A stretch of DNA of 64,000 nucleotides, taken from contig NZ_BMRV01000009.1 of the NCBI RefSeq assembly GCF_014648815.1, positions 186,001-250,000 of the forward strand. The letters are read 5' to 3'. Under the pieces are notes generated by a model that worked only from the letters and a program-made list of their open reading frames with translations, did no database searches and had not been told where the DNA came from. Source of the stretch: Streptomyces flaveolus. GTDB taxonomy: Bacteria; Actinomycetota; Actinomycetes; Streptomycetales; Streptomycetaceae. Both the position numbers and the translations under genes were made by a program. Below, in pieces: positions 61,231 through 64,000 of the stretch (positions are counted from its first letter, which is position 1; every line of letters begins with the position of its first letter).

Positions 61231-61587
61231 GTGAACATCGCCTTCGTCACGGTCACCATCATCGGCGCGGTCTTCAACGGAGCCGCCGCCGTCACGTACC
61301 TGATCGGCCACGAGTACCCCAAGACCCAGGCGGACATGAAGGGCATCCCCCGGAAGTACGTCCCGGTCCTGGGGTCCCTGCTGGCGGCGGGCACCGTGGG
61401 ACTGCTGGCCGGGCTCGCCGTACCGGTGCTGGGAACGCTCGCCGCCTGCGGCCTCATCCTCTACTTCATCGGTGCGATCATCGCCCACCTGCGGGTGGGT
61501 TCCCGCGACATCGTGGGCGGGATCGTCTTCCTGATCACCGCCGTGGCCGTCCTCACCCTGGGCCTGCTCGACCACGGCGCCTGGTGA
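61231..61587 (+). CDS. DoxX-like small membrane protein
   Basis: 118 aa with four hydrophobic segments: FVTVTIIGAVFNGAAAVTYLIGHEYPKTQADMKGIP, VLGSLLAAGTVGLLAGL, LGTLAACGLILYFIGAIIAHLRVGSRD and IVFLITAVAVLTLGLLD. This matches the DoxX-like family. GTG 61231 has GGAGAGAAC upstream; the ATG at 61207 is less likely. Function unknown; some homologues are tied to redox stress. Confidence 0.85.
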   Translation: MNIAFVTVTIIGAVFNGAAAVTYLIGHEYPKTQADMKGIPRKYVPVLGSLLAAGTVGLLAGLAVPVLGTLAACGLILYFIGAIIAHLRVGSRDIVGGIVFLITAVAVLTLGLLDHGAW

Positions 61588-61597
61588 CCCCCGGGGC

Positions 61598-63208
61598 CTA
61601 CAGGCCGGCCTCGAGGCGGCGGGACAGCTCGACCCGGCGGGTCTTCAGCGTGGCGGTGCGCGGCAGTTCGGCCAGCGGGATCTGGACAGGCTCCGCCAGC
61701 TGCGGGTAGGCCGCCGTGGCGGCGCGCCAGCGGTCCGGGTCCAGGGGCTCGTCGCGGTGGGTGCAGACGACCGGGACCGCCCTGGAGCCGGGGCCCGGCA
61801 CCACGACGACCTCGGCGAGCTCCGCCAGCTCGTCCAGGAGGACGTCCTCGATCTCCAGGTTGCTGCCCACCCCGGGGATCGTGTCGAACTCGCGGTCGAG
61901 CATGTGCAGGCAGCCGAACGACGTGCGGTAGCCGACGTCCCCGGTGCGCCACCAGCCGTCATGCACGTTGGCGTCGTAGCGCTCCTGCTCGCCGTGGTAC
62001 GTCTTCGCCAGCCCGTCCCAGCGGACCTCGATGAAGCCGGGGTTCTGCTGCGAGGGTCGCCTGCCGTCCCGGCTCACCAGCCGCACCCGGGCGCTGCCCG
62101 GCAGGGGGTAGCCCACGCAGCGGCCGTCCATCTTGTGGACGAACCGGCGGTAGTACGGCCGGCCGGCCGCGGGGCCGACCTCGCTCTGCCCGTAGATCTG
62201 GAAGAACTGCGCCCGCTGCTCGGAGGCGTGCAGCAGCCGGCGCACCGTCCTCGGGTGGATCGCGTCGAAGGTGCTGCTGAAGTACTTCACCGACGCGAAC
62301 GGGCGGCGCGCGTCGTCGGCCAGGTCCTCCCACACCAGGAAGGAGTTGGGCAGCGCCTCGATCAGCCAGGGGCGGCGCTCGGCGAAGAACGCCGCGACGG
62401 CGTCCGGAGTGCCGTCCTTCACCAGCAGCGCCGGCATCCCCTGGAGCAGGCAGAGCGACATCGCCGCGAACGTCCGGGAGTGGCCGAAGGGGATGTGGAT
62501 CGCGACGGTCCCCCGCTTCCTCATCAGCCCCAGCAGGAACAGCTGCGGGCGCAGTCGGGACCGCATCGTCCGCGGCGTGTGCACGACCAGCTTGGGCAGT
62601 CCCGTGGTGCCGGAGGTGTGCGTGATCATGGCCGGTTCGTCCAGGCCGCGCAGGACCGGCCGCACCGGCACCGAGCCGTCCAGCCCGGCGAGCGCGACCG
62701 CGTCCGGACCGGCGTCGCCCACACCGATCACGCCCCGCGTCAGCCCCGCCAGGTCCACGCCGCCCTCGGTCAGGGAGCGGAGCTTGGGCCCGTCGGTGAC
62801 CAGGTGCGGCCGCTCCAGCCGGGCCATCAGGGCGGCGAGCGCCTCGGAGTCCAGGTGCTGCGAGAGCATGACCGGGACCGCGCCGATGCGCTCCACGGCC
62901 GTCGCCAGCAGCCAGAGGTCGAAGTTGGGGGCCTTGCAGATCACCACATGACCGCCGCGGCGCACCCCGGCGACGGCTAGTCGGTTCGCCACGTCCGCCA
63001 CGTGACCGGCGAGTTGACGCACCGTCAGGCGACGCCCGGCCTCCGGCAGCACGTCGAGGTCGTGGTCGAGGACGAGCGGCATGCCGCCCCGCACCCGCGC
63101 GGCCCTCTCCGGGACGACACCGAGATACAGGCCGCGCTTGTGTATCGACGTGGGCGCCGGCGCGCGGTCCGGCCGGTGACTCAGCTTGTTCAACAACGTA
63201 CTTCCCAT
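61598..63208 (-). CDS. class I adenylate-forming enzyme (acyl-CoA synthetase-like)
   Basis: 536 aa. Motifs: MITHTSGTTGLPKLV, IYGQSEVGPAAG, DGWWRTGDVGYRT, and LPRTATLKTRRVEL with the catalytic Lys. It activates a carboxylic acid as an adenylate or CoA ester. Encoded 63 nt downstream of a polyprenyl diphosphate synthase on the same strand, which suggests a natural-product or lipid pathway rather than primary metabolism. Confidence 0.88.
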   Translation of the reverse strand: MGSTLLNKLSHRPDRAPAPTSIHKRGLYLGVVPERAARVRGGMPLVLDHDLDVLPEAGRRLTVRQLAGHVADVANRLAVAGVRRGGHVVICKAPNFDLWLLATAVERIGAVPVMLSQHLDSEALAALMARLERPHLVTDGPKLRSLTEGGVDLAGLTRGVIGVGDAGPDAVALAGLDGSVPVRPVLRGLDEPAMITHTSGTTGLPKLVVHTPRTMRSRLRPQLFLLGLMRKRGTVAIHIPFGHSRTFAAMSLCLLQGMPALLVKDGTPDAVAAFFAERRPWLIEALPNSFLVWEDLADDARRPFASVKYFSSTFDAIHPRTVRRLLHASEQRAQFFQIYGQSEVGPAAGRPYYRRFVHKMDGRCVGYPLPGSARVRLVSRDGRRPSQQNPGFIEVRWDGLAKTYHGEQERYDANVHDGWWRTGDVGYRTSFGCLHMLDREFDTIPGVGSNLEIEDVLLDELAELAEVVVVPGPGSRAVPVVCTHRDEPLDPDRWRAATAAYPQLAEPVQIPLAELPRTATLKTRRVELSRRLEAGL

Positions 63209-63271
63209 GAGGTCTCCCTGTGCGTCCTGCTGGGCGGAGGTGCGGGTGGGGTGCGGGGCGCGGTCGCGGCG

Positions 63272-64000
63272 TCAGCGGTCGCGGTAGGCGACCATGTCGG
63301 CCAGTTCCTCGAGGCGCAGGCGCCAGTGGTGCGGCAGGCCGGCGTCCGCCACGGCCGTACGGGCGTCGGCGACCAGGGCGTCGATCCGCTCCTCGACGTC
63401 CGCGCGCACCCCGGAGGCGAGCAGGGCGGCACGGAGCTCGGCCGGGTTCCAGTCGGCGTGGCGGCTGTCCTCGACCAGCCGGGCGACCCGCGTATCCCTG
63501 GCCGCGGCCAGCGCGATCAGCAGGGTCATCTTGTGCTCTTCGAGGTCCAGGCCGGTCGGCTTCCCGGTCACCGACGCGTCACCGAACGCGTCGAGCAGGT
63601 CGTCCCGCAGCTGGAACGCCTCGCCGGCCGCGACCCCGTACGCCTCGAAGACCGCGTACAGCCCGGGGCGTCCGGCGATGGCCGCGCCGAGGGCCAGCGG
63701 GCGGTGGATGGTGTAGCGGCCCGACTTGCAGACGGCGACCCAGCGGGCCAGGTCCGGGTCGGGCTCCACCTCGGCGGCCAGCGCGATGTCCAGCTGCTGC
63801 CCGATGATCATCTCCGTGACCAGCTCGTGCCACACCTGCGCCGCGGCGCCGGTCAGACCGGCCGCGAGCCGGTTCGCGTAGCTGAGCGCCAGGTCCCCGG
63901 CGAGCAGGGCGACGGCCTCCCCGTACCGGCGTGACTCCCCGGCCCAGGCGCGCCGCGCGTGCAGGTCCGTGTACGCGGCATGGACGGTCGGCGCGCCGCG
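63272..64000 (-). CDS. polyprenyl diphosphate synthase, 5' end beyond the window
   Basis: At least 242 codons; the frame runs off the right edge at 64000, so the N-terminus is missing. Starts (in the window) with RGAPTVHAAYTDLHARRAWAG, the segment right after the first Asp-rich motif. Contains GDLALSYANRLAAG, KSGRYTIHRPLALGAAIAG, and the second Asp-rich motif LRDDLLDAFGD with KPTGLDLEEHKMTLL. Typical trans-isoprenyl diphosphate synthase (geranylgeranyl-type). The first DDxxD motif must lie outside the window. Confidence 0.9.
   Translation of the reverse strand, partial: RGAPTVHAAYTDLHARRAWAGESRRYGEAVALLAGDLALSYANRLAAGLTGAAAQVWHELVTEMIIGQQLDIALAAEVEPDPDLARWVAVCKSGRYTIHRPLALGAAIAGRPGLYAVFEAYGVAAGEAFQLRDDLLDAFGDASVTGKPTGLDLEEHKMTLLIALAAARDTRVARLVEDSRHADWNPAELRAALLASGVRADVEERIDALVADARTAVADAGLPHHWRLRLEELADMVAYRDR

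Noticed and set aside
1..64000. CRISPR array, tRNA, rRNA, IS element or prophage genes
   Set aside because: I looked for spaced direct repeats, tRNA-like cloverleafs and transposase/integrase motifs and saw none.

Overview
The window reads as a Streptomyces chromosome segment. It is very GC-rich, with frequent GTG starts, 4-nt start/stop overlaps, leaderless promoters, and family markers such as a SepF-like protein, DUF5999/DUF6299-type proteins, PaaX and a Pnkp/Hen1 pair. The gene order cbiMNQO - K channel - ClC - sepF-like - Hen1/Pnkp - arcA - argF resembles, from memory and unchecked, the S. coelicolor SCO5958-SCO5977 region.

Region 1 (0.3-7.0 kb): a membrane-anchored coiled-coil protein, then an overlapping three-gene unit of CHAT protease, MbcA/ParS/Xre-type antitoxin-like protein and RES-domain toxin-like protein. 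A macro-domain protein follows. Region 2 (7.2-21.7 kb) is a tight operon of eleven genes: small protein, vWA, PP2C phosphatase, Ser/Thr kinase, radical SAM, coiled coil, ClpB-like AAA+, Hsp70-like, P-loop GTPase with zinc ribbons, GTPase-associated protein (GAP1 type) and a second, membrane-anchored GTPase. It looks like one of the elaborate NTP-dependent conflict/signalling systems predicted in actinobacteria. A second CHAT / antitoxin-like / RES locus lies at 53.8-60.7 kb, with the CHAT gene divergent from the toxin-antitoxin pair. The two loci are paralogous in all three components, and I consider this the most novel feature: a CHAT-gated RES toxin module.

Region 3 (21.7-34.4 kb): two convergent paralogous TetR genes, the second divergent from a 14-TM MFS exporter with clear operators; a cobalt ECF transporter cbiMNQO under a cobalamin riboswitch that contains a very long hairpin; a K+ channel and a ClC protein; a SepF-like protein; an SMC/ABC-type ATPase; a MazG-like pyrophosphohydrolase; a TTA-containing hypothetical gene; and an LLM oxidoreductase. 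Region 4 (34.5-42.8 kb): the Hen1-Pnkp RNA repair pair, with a palindromic repeat element inserted in frame in Pnkp, then arginine deiminase, ornithine carbamoyltransferase and an APC permease.

Region 5 (42.8-52.0 kb): a catabolic cluster for an aromatic acid via its CoA thioester: CoA ligase, salicylyl/2-aminobenzoyl-CoA monooxygenase-reductase fusion, enoyl-CoA hydratase, acyl-CoA dehydrogenase, a RidA-like protein and a PaaX-family repressor. Two promoters share an identical dyad (GTGACGACAGTCA) at identical spacing from the -10 box. A RsbW-like ATPase and a sulfotransferase flank it. Region 6 (52.0-64.0 kb): an unusual alpha/beta hydrolase, DUF5999 and DUF6299-type proteins, the second CHAT/RES locus, a DoxX-like protein, and an acyl-CoA synthetase next to a polyprenyl diphosphate synthase that is cut by the window edge.
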